From: Pseudomonas putida
GTDB lineage: Bacteria > Pseudomonadota > Gammaproteobacteria > Pseudomonadales > Pseudomonadaceae
DNA length: 64,000 bases
Assembly (NCBI RefSeq): GCF_028682635.1
Contig: NZ_JANHLK010000003.1
Coordinates: 124,001-188,000, forward strand
Direction of reading: 5' to 3'
The notes below the pieces were generated by a model, which had not been told where the DNA came from, did not search any database, and worked only from the letters and a program-made list of their open reading frames with translations. Shown one piece after another: positions 55,941 to 64,000 of the stretch (position 1 is the stretch's first letter; every line of letters starts with the position of its first letter). The position numbers and the translations under genes were made by a program.

Positions 55941-57089
55941 TTACGCCAGCAGTGCCGGAAGCTCTTTGTTGAGGGCCAGTTTTTCCATCACGGCCGCGCC
56001 TGTCAGGGCATATCCGAGCAGTTTGCCGTTGCTATCGCGGCATAAAACCTTGATGTCGGCGCCCTGCCCTTCGACCGTCCAGACGCCCTCCGAACCCCGT
56101 GGTGGCGGCGATACCACCAATGGGCAGACCGGAGTTTTCACGGTAATGGGCATCGGACCATAGCTGACCACCGTCGGGTTACCGGCGAGGGTCTGGGCCA
56201 GCGCTCTCGCACAACTCATCAGGGGCATCACGTACAACAGATTCAGCCCATCGACCTCGGCGCAGTCACCCAAGGCGTAGATGTTGGCGTGGGAGGTTTG
56301 CAGGTGGCGGTCGACCACTACGCCGCGATTGACTTGCAAGCCAGCAGCCGCGGCCAGGTCGATGCGCGGACGCAGGCCAATGGCCGAGACCACCACGTCG
56401 CACGGAATGACCTGACCGTCGGAAAGATGGGCTTCCAGGCCGTCAGCAACCCGCTGCAGGCGATTGAGTACCGGGCCGAGGTGGAAGCGTGCGCCCAGGC
56501 TTTCCAGCCCGGCCTGGACCGCTGCGGCCGCCGCCGGGTGCAACAGGGTCGGCATGACCTGCTCGCACGGCGCAACCAGTTGCACCTCGTAGCCACCCAG
56601 GGTCAGGTCGTTGGCGAATTCGCAGCCGATCAGGCCGGCGCCCAGCAACAATACCCGTCGCTTGCCGGCCGCTGCCGCGCGAAAGCGCGCGTAGTCTTCC
56701 AGGTCGTTGATCGGGAATATGCAATCCGCTGCGTCGCCTTCGATGGGCACGCGCACGGTTTCGGCGCCCCAGGCCAACACCAGGTCACGGTAGATCACCG
56801 CTTCCTCGCCGATCCACAGCCGCTTGTGGCCCGGGTCGATGCCACTGATGCGGGTATGGGTACGCACTTCGGCCTTCAACTGCTCGGCCATCGCGCCCGG
56901 TTCGGCCATGCTCAGGCCGTCGGCATCCTTGTTCTTGCCGAATCCAGTAGAGAGCATGGGCTTGGAGTAGGAGCGCCCGTCATCGGCGGTAATCAGCAGC
57001 AGCGGGGTTTCGCTGTCGAGTTTGCGAAACTCGCGGGCGACGTTGTAGCCAGCCAGCCCGGTACCAATGATGACGACAGGTGCGTTCAT
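55941..57089 (-). CDS. Rubredoxin-NAD(+) reductase
   Basis: A 382-residue FAD/NAD flavoprotein of the AlkT/RubB type, reducing rubredoxin with NADH to supply alkane hydroxylase or oxidative-stress electron transfer. The FAD fold is [20 protein letters not shown], the NAD fold [19 protein letters not shown], and the C-terminal FAD site [14 protein letters not shown]. Downstream of the rubredoxin gene by 20 bp, forming a rubA-rubB pair as in P. aeruginosa. Confidence 0.93.
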   Translation of the reverse strand: MNAPVVIIGTGLAGYNVAREFRKLDSETPLLLITADDGRSYSKPMLSTGFGKNKDADGLSMAEPGAMAEQLKAEVRTHTRISGIDPGHKRLWIGEEAVIYRDLVLAWGAETVRVPIEGDAADCIFPINDLEDYARFRAAAAGKRRVLLLGAGLIGCEFANDLTLGGYEVQLVAPCEQVMPTLLHPAAAAAVQAGLESLGARFHLGPVLNRLQRVADGLEAHLSDGQVIPCDVVVSAIGLRPRIDLAAAAGLQVNRGVVVDRHLQTSHANIYALGDCAEVDGLNLLYVMPLMSCARALAQTLAGNPTVVSYGPMPITVKTPVCPLVVSPPPRGSEGVWTVEGQGADIKVLCRDSNGKLLGYALTGAAVMEKLALNKELPALLA

Positions 57090-57109
57090 TCCTTACTCCT
57101 CTAATTGTC

Positions 57110-57277
57110 TCAGTTGATTTCGATCATTTCGAAATCCATTTTGCCGACGCCGCAATCCGGGCACAGCCAGTCTTCCGGCACGTCTTGCCACAGGGTGCCC
57201 GGCGCGATGCCGTCATCGGGCCAACCGTCGGCTTCGTTATAGATCAGGCCGCAGACGATACATTGCCACTTTTTCAT
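57110..57277 (-). CDS. rubA: Rubredoxin
   Basis: A 55-residue rubredoxin with the iron site CIVCG near the start and CPDCGVGK near the end (two CxxC pairs), and the aromatic core around WPDDG and DW. Start ATG with AAGT upstream; the coding region reads [18 protein letters not shown] at its N-terminus. Too short for many gene callers. Followed by the reductase gene; only one rubredoxin is present where P. aeruginosa has two. Confidence 0.93.
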   Translation of the reverse strand: MKKWQCIVCGLIYNEADGWPDDGIAPGTLWQDVPEDWLCPDCGVGKMDFEMIEIN

Positions 57278-57476
57278 TCAGGTACTTCCTCAAATTCAGG
57301 CTTTTACTGGCGCGAACGGTCGATGGATAAAGTGCTGCTGTCCGGCTCAGGGCGTTTTGTACTGATGGGGCCGGACAGATGCAAGCGTGTTCGGCGCAAT
57401 GGACGCCCGGATCACTCAAACTTATCAGCTGACATGGTAAGCTCGCCGCCTCATTTGCTGCCAATAATGACTCACT

Positions 57477-58028
57477 GTGCCGCACTCAAAACCCCCATTC
57501 TGGGTGACCAGAAGCCAACTCGCTCCCCTCCCCGACACGTCTACCCTCGACTGGTTGTTCGACGAAGGATCACTGACCCGTCGCCTGACCCGTTTGTCGA
57601 ATGACGGCTTCAGCGTCACGCCGCTGTTCGAAGGCTGGCAGCCTCTGCGTGCTGACGAATGTGCCGCCCTGGACCTGGCTGAAGACAGTGAGGGCTGGGT
57701 GCGCGAGGTGTATCTGCGCGGTCATGGCGAGGCTTGGGTGTTTGCCCGCAGCGTCGCGGCACGTAGTGCACTACAGGGCGACGGCTTGCACATGGACGAG
57801 CTGGGCAGTCGCTCCCTGGGCGAATTGCTGTTTTGCGATCACGCCTTCCAGCGCCGGGCCATCGAGGTTTGTCACTATCCTCAGGCGTGGCTGCCGGCGG
57901 AAGTGCGAGCGCCAGAGTTGTGGGGCCGGCGCTCGCGCTTCGACCGTGGCGCCCTGAGTGTGCTAGTAGCCGAGATTTTCCTGCCGACCCTGTGGAGCGC
58001 CGCCGGCGCCGATCCGGAGAATTGCTGA
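57477..58028 (+). CDS. ubiC: Chorismate pyruvate-lyase UbiC
   Basis: A 183-residue chorismate lyase producing 4-hydroxybenzoate for ubiquinone. Conserved WVREVYLRG and WVFARSVAA segments plus RRAIEVCHY. The start is a GTG (first residues [11 protein letters not shown]); no ATG is available in frame at a sensible distance. Its stop overlaps the ubiA start by one base (TGATG), so the two are coupled. Divergent from rubA with a 199-bp gap. Confidence 0.94.
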   Translation: MPHSKPPFWVTRSQLAPLPDTSTLDWLFDEGSLTRRLTRLSNDGFSVTPLFEGWQPLRADECAALDLAEDSEGWVREVYLRGHGEAWVFARSVAARSALQGDGLHMDELGSRSLGELLFCDHAFQRRAIEVCHYPQAWLPAEVRAPELWGRRSRFDRGALSVLVAEIFLPTLWSAAGADPENC

Positions 58029-58918
58029 TGTACCAGAGCCTGCTCAAGTCCTTGAACCGCTTGAATCCCCGGGCCTGGGACTTCATTCAGCTGACGCGCA
58101 TGGACAAGCCGATCGGCATCTACCTGCTGCTGTGGCCGACGCTGTGGGCGCTGTGGATTGCCGGCAAGGGCTCGCCGTCCCTGGCCAATATCGTGATTTT
58201 CGTCCTTGGCGTGGTGCTGACCCGCGCGGGCGGCTGCGTGATCAATGATTGGGCGGACCGCAAGGTCGATGGCCATGTGAAACGCACCGAACAGCGACCG
58301 CTGGTGAGCGGCAAGATCAGTTCCCGGGAAGCCCTGGTGTTCTTTGCGCTGCTGATGGGCGTGAGTTTCCTGTTGGTGCTGTGCACCAATGCCGCCACCA
58401 TCTGGTTGTCACTCGGCGGCCTGGCGCTAGCGTTCAGTTATCCGTTCATGAAGCGCTACACCTATTACCCACAGGTGGTGCTGGGGGCGGCGTTCTCCTG
58501 GGGCATGCCGATGGCATTCACCGCCGAAACCGGCGAACTGCCGGCGGCGGCCTGGCTGCTGTACATCGCCAACCTGATGTGGACGGTGGGTTATGACACC
58601 TACTACGCGATGACCGACCGCGACGATGACTTGAAAATCGGCGTGAAATCCACGGCAATCCTGTTTGGCGAGGCCGACCGGGCGATCATCCTGACCTTGC
58701 AGGGGTTGGCGTTGGGTTGCCTGTTGCTGGCCGGTTCGAAATTCGAGCTGGGGGGCTGGTTCCACCTCGGTCTGGCGGTGGCGGCGGGCTGTTTTGCCTG
58801 GGAGTTCTGGTACACCCGCAGCAAAGACCGGATGCGTTGTTTCAAGGCGTTCTTGCACAACCATTGGGCGGGGTTGGCGATTTTTGTCGGGATTGTGCTG
58901 GATTACGGGTTGCGTTGA
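58028..58918 (+). CDS. ubiA: 4-hydroxybenzoate octaprenyltransferase UbiA
   Basis: A 296-residue polytopic prenyltransferase attaching the polyprenyl tail to 4-hydroxybenzoate. The two Mg2+-binding Asp-rich motifs are [20 protein letters not shown] (first, residues around 75) and [13 protein letters not shown] (second, around 197). Eight to nine helices. Start overlaps the ubiC stop. Confidence 0.96.
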   Translation: MYQSLLKSLNRLNPRAWDFIQLTRMDKPIGIYLLLWPTLWALWIAGKGSPSLANIVIFVLGVVLTRAGGCVINDWADRKVDGHVKRTEQRPLVSGKISSREALVFFALLMGVSFLLVLCTNAATIWLSLGGLALAFSYPFMKRYTYYPQVVLGAAFSWGMPMAFTAETGELPAAAWLLYIANLMWTVGYDTYYAMTDRDDDLKIGVKSTAILFGEADRAIILTLQGLALGCLLLAGSKFELGGWFHLGLAVAAGCFAWEFWYTRSKDRMRCFKAFLHNHWAGLAIFVGIVLDYGLR

Positions 58919-58925
58919 GGATGTT

Positions 58926-58973
58926 AAAAGATCGCAGCCTTCGGCAGCTCCTACAGGGGCTGCGATCTTTTTG
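58926..58973. repeat. Compact REP palindrome after ubiA
   Basis: AAAAGATCGCAGCC and GGCTGCGATCTTTTT face each other around TTCGGCAGCTCCTACAG, so one and a half REP copies form a hairpin with a T-run that could end ubiA transcription. Confidence 0.8.
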
Positions 58974-58989
58974 CGAATTACGGCACCGG

Positions 58990-59376
58990 TTATTTTTGCG
59001 ACTCATGCATGACGTGCCAGACGTCCTTCATCTTGTCGCCCTTCATGTCTCCCGGCTTTTCATCTTTCACGAACGTATACATCGGCTTGCCGTCGTAAGC
59101 GTATTGACTGGTACCGTCATCGCGCTTGATGACGCTCCACTTGCCAGACGCCGTGGCACCCGCCGGAGCCATCAATGGCGGCCAGTTCTTGGCGCAGTCG
59201 TCGTTACACATCGACTTTCCGCCCGAGTCCTTGTCGAACGTGTACAGGGTCATGCCCTTATGGTCGACCATCATCCCATCTTTCATCATCGCCGGGTCGG
59301 CGGCGAAGGCCATGGTCGGCAGCGTTAGCGCAGCAGTCACCAGCAAAGCCTTCCAGGATTGAGCAATGTGTTTCAT
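58990..59376 (-). CDS. Secreted protein with Yx(FWY)xxD repeats (COG4315-like)
   Basis: A 128-residue secreted protein: signal peptide to about residue 25 (AFA-ADP). The mature part has the repeated motif LYTFDKDSGGKSMCNDDCAKNWPP and MYTFVKDEKPGDM, i.e. two Y-x-F-x-x-D units typical of COG4315 proteins. The CNDDC pair may bridge or bind metal. Function unknown. Convergent with ubiA. Confidence 0.85.
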   Translation of the reverse strand: MKHIAQSWKALLVTAALTLPTMAFAADPAMMKDGMMVDHKGMTLYTFDKDSGGKSMCNDDCAKNWPPLMAPAGATASGKWSVIKRDDGTSQYAYDGKPMYTFVKDEKPGDMKGDKMKDVWHVMHESQK

Positions 59377-59457
59377 GGAAACCTTCCGTTTGTGGTTGTC
59401 AGGATTCGGACTTAGAGCTTAGTCCAGGTTCATGACAATCGCCGGGGGACTAAAATA

Positions 59458-59475
59458 CTGTCACACGACTGCAAT
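59458..59475 (+). promoter_or_regulatory. Pho box of phoB
   Basis: CTGTCAC-ACGA-CTGCAAT matches the CTGTCAT-N4-CTGTCAT direct repeat at 11 of 14 positions. A -10-like TATCTA follows about eleven bases later, placing the Pho box at the -35 region, as in autoregulated phoB promoters. Confidence 0.7.
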
Positions 59476-59528
59476 AATTCCGTTATCTAATGCGGCGCAA
59501 GACAGTTAAATGACAAGAGGATTAACGC

Positions 59529-60218
59529 ATGGTTGGCAGGAGCATTCTGATCGTCGACGACGAAGCACCCATTCGCGAAATGATCGCCGTTGCGTTGGAA
59601 ATGGCCGGCTATGACTGCATGGAGGCGGAGAACTCCCAGCAGGCCCACGCCATTATCGTCGACCGCAAGCCGGACCTGATCCTGCTCGACTGGATGCTGC
59701 CCGGCACGTCCGGCATCGAGCTGGCCCGCCGCCTCAAGCGCGACGAGCTGACCGGGGACATCCCGATCATCATGCTCACCGCCAAGGGCGAAGAGGACAA
59801 CAAGATCCAGGGCCTGGAAGTCGGCGCCGATGACTACATCACCAAACCCTTTTCCCCCCGCGAGCTGGTCGCGCGCCTCAAGGCAGTGCTGCGCCGAGCC
59901 GGCCCTAGCGATGGCGAAGCGCCAATCGAAGTCGGCGGCCTGCTGCTCGACCCGATCGGCCACCGCGTGACCATCGACGGCAAACCGGCGGAAATGGGGC
60001 CGACCGAATACCGTCTGCTGCAATTCTTCATGACCCACCAGGAACGCGCCTACACCCGTGGCCAGTTGTTGGACCAGGTCTGGGGCGGCAACGTGTATGT
60101 CGAGGAGCGCACCGTCGACGTGCACATCCGGCGCCTGCGCAAAGCCCTCGGCGATGCCTACGAAAACCTGGTACAAACCGTGCGCGGAACCGGATATCGG
60201 TTTTCGACCAAGGCATGA
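59529..60218 (+). CDS. phoB: Phosphate regulon response regulator PhoB
   Basis: A 229-residue OmpR-type response regulator. Receiver domain with phospho-acceptor D54 ([10 protein letters not shown]), acidic pair D10-D11 and K106; C-terminal winged helix (about 130-229) with [32 protein letters not shown]. It activates phosphate-starvation genes through Pho boxes, one of which precedes it. Upstream of phoR. Confidence 0.97.
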   Translation: MVGRSILIVDDEAPIREMIAVALEMAGYDCMEAENSQQAHAIIVDRKPDLILLDWMLPGTSGIELARRLKRDELTGDIPIIMLTAKGEEDNKIQGLEVGADDYITKPFSPRELVARLKAVLRRAGPSDGEAPIEVGGLLLDPIGHRVTIDGKPAEMGPTEYRLLQFFMTHQERAYTRGQLLDQVWGGNVYVEERTVDVHIRRLRKALGDAYENLVQTVRGTGYRFSTKA

Positions 60219-60222
60219 ATAC

Positions 60223-60304
60223 AGCGGCAAGCTACAAGCTACAAGCGGCAAGCAGAAACACCGCCGATCTAACTTGAGGCTTGCAGCTTGAAACTTAAAG
60301 CTGC
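60223..60304. repeat. Repeat-rich inverted segment between phoB and phoR
   Basis: AGCGGCAAGCTACAAGC is followed by a second GCTACAAGCGGCAAGC, and then the inverted GCTTGCAGCTTGAAACTT..AAGCTGC. The unit CAAGC/GCTTG recurs at least five times, so the transcript can fold into a long hairpin just before the phoR start. Confidence 0.7.
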
Positions 60305-60318
60305 GTTAAGGACGCTCC

Positions 60319-61641
60319 GTGAACCAAAACTGGCATGGCACCCTGATTCGCCACATGCTGCTGCTGGTCACCGCCTGCCTGGTGATCGGCCTGATCACCG
60401 GCTACTACGGCTGGAGCCTCGCCGCGGGACTTGGCGTTTACCTGGCCTGGACCCTCAAGCAACTGCTGCGCCTGCACGAATGGCTGCGCCTGCACAAACC
60501 CGATGAAGCGCCACCCGATGGCTACGGCCTGTGGGGCGAAGTGTTCGACAGCATCTACCACCTGCAACGTCGCGACCAACGCGTTCGCGGACGCCTGCAA
60601 GCGGTCATCGACCGGGTCCAGGAGTCCACCGCGGCCTTGAAGGACGCGGTGGTCATGCTCGACAGCGATGGCAACCTGGAATGGTGGAACCGCGCCGCTG
60701 AAACCCTGCTGGGCTTAAAGACGCCGCAGGACAGCGGCCAGCCGGTGACCAACCTGGTACGCCATCCGCGCTTCAAGGAATACTTCGAGCAGGACAGCTA
60801 CGCCGAACCGCTGGAAATCCCGTCGCCGACCAACGACCGCATGCGTATCCAGCTGTACATCACCCGCTACGGCAACAATGAACACCTGATGCTGGTGCGC
60901 GACGTGACGCGTATCCATCAGCTGGAGCAGATGCGCAAAGACTTCATCGCCAACGTTTCCCACGAACTGCGCACGCCGCTGACGGTGATCTGTGGCTATC
61001 TGGAAACCCTGCTCGACAACGTCGAGGAAGTGAACCCGCGCTGGACCCGCGCCCTGCAGCAAATGCAGCAGCAAGGCGGGCGCATGCAGACCTTGCTCAA
61101 CGACCTGCTGTTGCTGGCCAAACTGGAAGCCACCGATTACCCGTCGGACAACCAGCCGGTGGCCATCGACGGCTTGCTGCAATCGATCAAGGGTGACGCC
61201 CAGCAGCTGTCCGGCCAGAAAAACCAGAAAATCACCCTGGAAGCCGACCCGACGATCCTGCTCAAGGGCAGTGAAGCGGAATTGCGCAGCGCGTTTTCCA
61301 ACCTGGTGTTCAACGCGGTGAAATACACCCAGGCCGAAGGCAACATCCGCATTCGCTGGTGGGGCGATGAGCAAGGTGCGCACCTGAGCGTGCAGGATTC
61401 CGGGATCGGTATCGACAGCAAACACCTGCCGCGCCTGACCGAACGTTTCTACCGCGTCGACTCCAGTCGCAACTCCAACACCGGCGGCACCGGGCTGGGC
61501 CTGGCAATCGTCAAGCACGTGCTGTTGCGCCACCGCGCGCGGATGGAAATCAGCAGTGTGCCGGGGCACGGCAGCACGTTTACCTGCCACTTTGCGCCCG
61601 CGCAGGTCAGCAGATCACGGGTTATCAGCACCACTGACTGA
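60319..61641 (+). CDS. phoR: Phosphate regulon sensor kinase PhoR
   Basis: A 440-residue membrane histidine kinase for PhoB. Two close hydrophobic helices (about 11-27 and 32-48) with almost no periplasmic loop, then a charged linker, a PAS domain (about 100-190), the HisKA box with H215 in FIANVSHELRTPL, and HATPase_c with GGTGLGLAIVKHVL near 390. The start is GTG (MNQNWHGTLI). Expression may be modified by the hairpin-forming repeat between it and phoB. Confidence 0.96.
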   Translation: MNQNWHGTLIRHMLLLVTACLVIGLITGYYGWSLAAGLGVYLAWTLKQLLRLHEWLRLHKPDEAPPDGYGLWGEVFDSIYHLQRRDQRVRGRLQAVIDRVQESTAALKDAVVMLDSDGNLEWWNRAAETLLGLKTPQDSGQPVTNLVRHPRFKEYFEQDSYAEPLEIPSPTNDRMRIQLYITRYGNNEHLMLVRDVTRIHQLEQMRKDFIANVSHELRTPLTVICGYLETLLDNVEEVNPRWTRALQQMQQQGGRMQTLLNDLLLLAKLEATDYPSDNQPVAIDGLLQSIKGDAQQLSGQKNQKITLEADPTILLKGSEAELRSAFSNLVFNAVKYTQAEGNIRIRWWGDEQGAHLSVQDSGIGIDSKHLPRLTERFYRVDSSRNSNTGGTGLGLAIVKHVLLRHRARMEISSVPGHGSTFTCHFAPAQVSRSRVISTTD

Positions 61642-61764
61642 TACCGGCCAGCACGCGCCACTAGGCAATCGCACGGTCAGCCGCTACATTGGCTGACTTG
61701 TGCCTGCCTTTCAGGTGCACTTTTTTCTTTCCTTTCGATTACACGGAACCCGCAAAACTCCATC

Positions 61765-63105
61765 ATGGACCCTTCCCCTGGCTTGACCCTCGCAACAATA
61801 TTCGCCGACTTCGGCATGATTCTTTTTGCTCTGATCCTGGTGTTGCTCAACGGCTTTTTCGTTGCGGCGGAATTTGCCATGGTCAAATTGCGCTCGACCC
61901 GGGTCGAAGCCATCGCTGAACAACACGGCTGGCGCGGGCACATCCTGCGCACCGTGCACAGTCAGCTCGATGCTTACCTGTCGGCGTGCCAATTGGGTAT
62001 CACCCTCGCCTCCCTCGGCCTCGGCTGGGTCGGTGAGCCGGCGTTCGCGCATATTCTCGAGCCGGTGCTCGAAACGGTCGGCGTACAGTCGCCGGAAGTG
62101 GTCAAGGGCGTGTCGTTCTTCACCGCGTTCTTCATCATCTCGTACCTGCACATCGTGGTCGGCGAGCTCGCCCCGAAATCCTGGGCCATCCGCAAACCGG
62201 AATTGCTGTCGCTGTGGACCGCGGTGCCGCTGTACCTGTTCTACTGGGCCATGTACCCGGCCATTTACCTGCTCAACGCCAGCGCCAACCAGATCCTGCG
62301 CATCGCAGGGCAAGGCGAACCCGGCCCGCATCACGAGCACCATTACAGCCGCGAAGAACTGAAACTGATCCTGCACTCCAGCCGTGGCCAGGACCCGAGC
62401 GACCAGGGCATGCGCGTACTGGCCTCGGCCGTGGAAATGGGCGAACTGGAAGTGGTCGACTGGGCCAACTCCCGCGAAGACCTGGTGACCCTGGAGTTCA
62501 ATGCACCGCTCAAGGAAATCCTGGCGATGTTCCGTCGCCACAAGTTCAGCCGTTACCCGGTGTATGACAGCGAGCGCCAGGAGTTCGTCGGCCTGCTGCA
62601 CATCAAGGACCTGCTGCTTGAGCTGGCAGCCCTGGACCATATCCCGGAGTCGTTCAACCTGGCCGAACTGACACGTCCGCTGGAGCGCGTGTCGCGGCAC
62701 ATGCCGTTGTCGCAATTGCTGGAGCAGTTCCGCAAGGGCGGCTCGCACTTCGCCGTAGTCGAGGAAGCCGATGGCAACATCATCGGTTACCTGACCATGG
62801 AAGACGTGCTGGAAGTGCTGGTAGGCGATATCCAGGACGAACATCGCAAGGCCGAGCGCGGCATCCTCGCCTATCAACCGGGCAAGCTGCTGGTACGGGG
62901 CGATACGCCACTGTTCAAGGTCGAGCGGCTGCTGGGCATTGACCTGGACCACGTCGAGGCCGAAACCCTCGCAGGCCTGGTCTACGAAAGCCTCAAGCGT
63001 GTACCGGAAGAGGAAGAAGTGCTGGAAGTCGAAGGCCTGCGCATCATCATCAAAAAGATGAAAGGGCCGAAGATTGTGCTGGCCAAGGTGTTGATGCTCG
63101 ATTGA
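61765..63105 (+). CDS. CNNM/CorC-type transporter with CBS domains
   Basis: A 446-residue membrane protein of the HlyC/CorC family. DUF21 transmembrane domain (about 12-200) with FFVAAEFAMVKLRSTRVEAI, a CBS pair (about 225-345) and a C-terminal CorC_HlyC domain (about 360-440). Implicated in Mg2+/Co2+ efflux or homeostasis. Start ATG directly follows CATC; located 123 bp after phoR. From memory this is the PA5362 position. Substrate not deducible. Confidence 0.9.
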   Translation: MDPSPGLTLATIFADFGMILFALILVLLNGFFVAAEFAMVKLRSTRVEAIAEQHGWRGHILRTVHSQLDAYLSACQLGITLASLGLGWVGEPAFAHILEPVLETVGVQSPEVVKGVSFFTAFFIISYLHIVVGELAPKSWAIRKPELLSLWTAVPLYLFYWAMYPAIYLLNASANQILRIAGQGEPGPHHEHHYSREELKLILHSSRGQDPSDQGMRVLASAVEMGELEVVDWANSREDLVTLEFNAPLKEILAMFRRHKFSRYPVYDSERQEFVGLLHIKDLLLELAALDHIPESFNLAELTRPLERVSRHMPLSQLLEQFRKGGSHFAVVEEADGNIIGYLTMEDVLEVLVGDIQDEHRKAERGILAYQPGKLLVRGDTPLFKVERLLGIDLDHVEAETLAGLVYESLKRVPEEEEVLEVEGLRIIIKKMKGPKIVLAKVLMLD

Positions 63106-63131
63106 TGGGCTGATCTGGAACCGAGTCGATC

Positions 63132-63200
63132 CCTTCGCGAGCAAGCTTGCTCCTACAGGTTATGCGCAGATCCTGTAGGAGCTGGCTTGCCAGCGAAGGC
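63132..63200. repeat. Mixed pair of REP elements
   Basis: CTTCGCGAGCAAGCTTGCTCCTACAG followed by CTGTAGGAGCTGGCTTGCCAGCGAAG: inverted arms from two different REP families between convergent genes. Confidence 0.85.
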
Positions 63201-63218
63201 GTCACGTCAGACTATCCA

Positions 63219-64000
63219 TCACCGCTTGCCCAACGCAAAGTTGGGCAACGCGCCCATCGGTTGCTTGAACTGGTACGGAATCGACACCAATCCCATCCCG
63301 GTATTGCGCTGCACCACGAAGTGCAGATGCGGCCCGCTGCTGTTGCCGGTATTGCCCGATAGCGCCAGCGGGCTGCCCACCCCCACCCGCTGTCCTTCGC
63401 GAACGCTGACCGAACCTTTTTGCAGGTGCAGGTACACACCCATCGTCCCGTCATCGTGCAGCACCCGCACGAAATTGCCCGACGGATCGGTGCCACGCCC
63501 GGTCTGTCCATTTTCAGTCTTAACCACCATCCCGCCCCGCGCGGCAATAATCGGCGTGCCCTCCGGCATGGCGATGTCAATGGCATAGCGATTCCTCGGG
63601 CCGAAGTGGCTGTACTGGCCTTCGGCACCCTGACTCACGCGAAAGGGCCCGCCACGCCAGGGGTACGGATATCGGTAGGCCACGGCAGCGCCTGCGGGAT
63701 CACCCAGGGAATATTCGAACTTTGGCAGATACGCGAGTGGCTGTCCGGCCTTGGTCGGCGTGAGCTGCGCCAGGCGAATGCTGCTACGCAAAGGCATCAC
63801 CCGACGAATGGGACGACTCGGCGCACCGCTGACGTTTTTCAACCCGGTGAAACTCAATTCGATTTCTACCGGCGCATAGAGGTCATTGCGCACGTAGACG
63901 CTGTCCACACCGTCCTTTTTCATGATCACGAGGTACACCTGACGCTCGAGGTTTTCGACCATGCGATCGCGGAACGTGAACACGCTGGAGCCTTTGGTGG
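63219..64000 (-). CDS. M23-family peptidase, 3' part
   Basis: The C-terminal 260 or so residues of a LytM/M23 metallopeptidase; the gene continues past the right edge (the frame is open to the last base, reading TKGSSVFTFRD). The peptidase domain (last 130 residues) has AIDIAMPEGTPIIAARGG, VYLHLQKGSV and SGPHLHFVVQ. The zinc Asp, the LHL and HLHF histidines are present, but the His expected four residues before the Asp is Arg (RYAID), so zinc binding may be incomplete. Upstream half is a beta-rich region. Likely periplasmic; its N-terminus is not visible. Confidence 0.85.
   Translation of the reverse strand, partial: TKGSSVFTFRDRMVENLERQVYLVIMKKDGVDSVYVRNDLYAPVEIELSFTGLKNVSGAPSRPIRRVMPLRSSIRLAQLTPTKAGQPLAYLPKFEYSLGDPAGAAVAYRYPYPWRGGPFRVSQGAEGQYSHFGPRNRYAIDIAMPEGTPIIAARGGMVVKTENGQTGRGTDPSGNFVRVLHDDGTMGVYLHLQKGSVSVREGQRVGVGSPLALSGNTGNSSGPHLHFVVQRNTGMGLVSIPYQFKQPMGALPNFALGKR

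Overview
This is a chromosomal segment of a Pseudomonas, most likely from the P. fluorescens group. The evidence is protein-level familiarity of nearly every gene, GC-rich coding sequence, many REP/REPIN palindromes typical of fluorescent pseudomonads, and a gene order that matches, from memory, the P. aeruginosa block from amtB/glnK to phoB/phoR. The window is almost entirely core chromosome. There is no prophage, CRISPR array, rRNA or tRNA that I can see.

Layout. 0-5 kb: start of a yjbQ-like gene, the glnK-amtB ammonium operon with a sigma-54 promoter and paired NtrC-type sites, ubiK, comM and a LysR regulator. 5-14 kb: MATE exporter, a GGDEF/EAL protein, Rep helicase, xpt, an acetyl-CoA hydrolase/transferase and cytochrome c5. 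14-29 kb: amine and amino-acid catabolism, with a PuuR/PauR-type regulator, dadA-dadX and its Lrp-type regulator, a PauB-like FAD oxidase, a MocR regulator, a phospholipase D-like lipoprotein, an MFS carrier, a KauB/PuuC-type aldehyde dehydrogenase and a small cupin. An IS110-family element sits in this stretch. 28-47 kb: rpmB-rpmG, a peptide-binding protein, radC, coaBC-dut, algC-argB, pyrE, crc, gltS, rph, yicC-gmk, rpoZ-spoT-ridA, a lipoprotein and an epimerase. 47-64 kb: exbB-exbD-tonB, oxyR-recG, a YbaK-HDOD fusion, two small unknown genes, an HU protein, rubredoxin and its reductase, ubiC-ubiA, phoB-phoR, a CorC-type transporter and the 3' part of an M23 peptidase gene.

The most interesting signal is the IS110 element. 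It is about 1166 bp long, bounded by CT dinucleotides, and has split a REP palindrome. The roughly 190 bases ahead of its recombinase fold on paper into two consecutive internal-loop hairpins. The first loop carries segments matching the two halves of the interrupted REP target. The second carries segments matching the joined right and left ends of the element. This is the architecture of an IS110/IS621 bridge RNA, and several other REPs in this window carry the same target core.

Regulatory reading adds further candidates. An operator dyad (GTTCA-N8-AACA) is shared by the PauR-like regulator gene and the aldehyde-dehydrogenase/cupin intergenic region. An intrinsic terminator lies between dadA and dadX. 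There is a Pho box at phoB, a hairpin leader ahead of rpmB, and a possible small RNA between ubiK and comM. All functions are inferred from sequence recognition without database searches.
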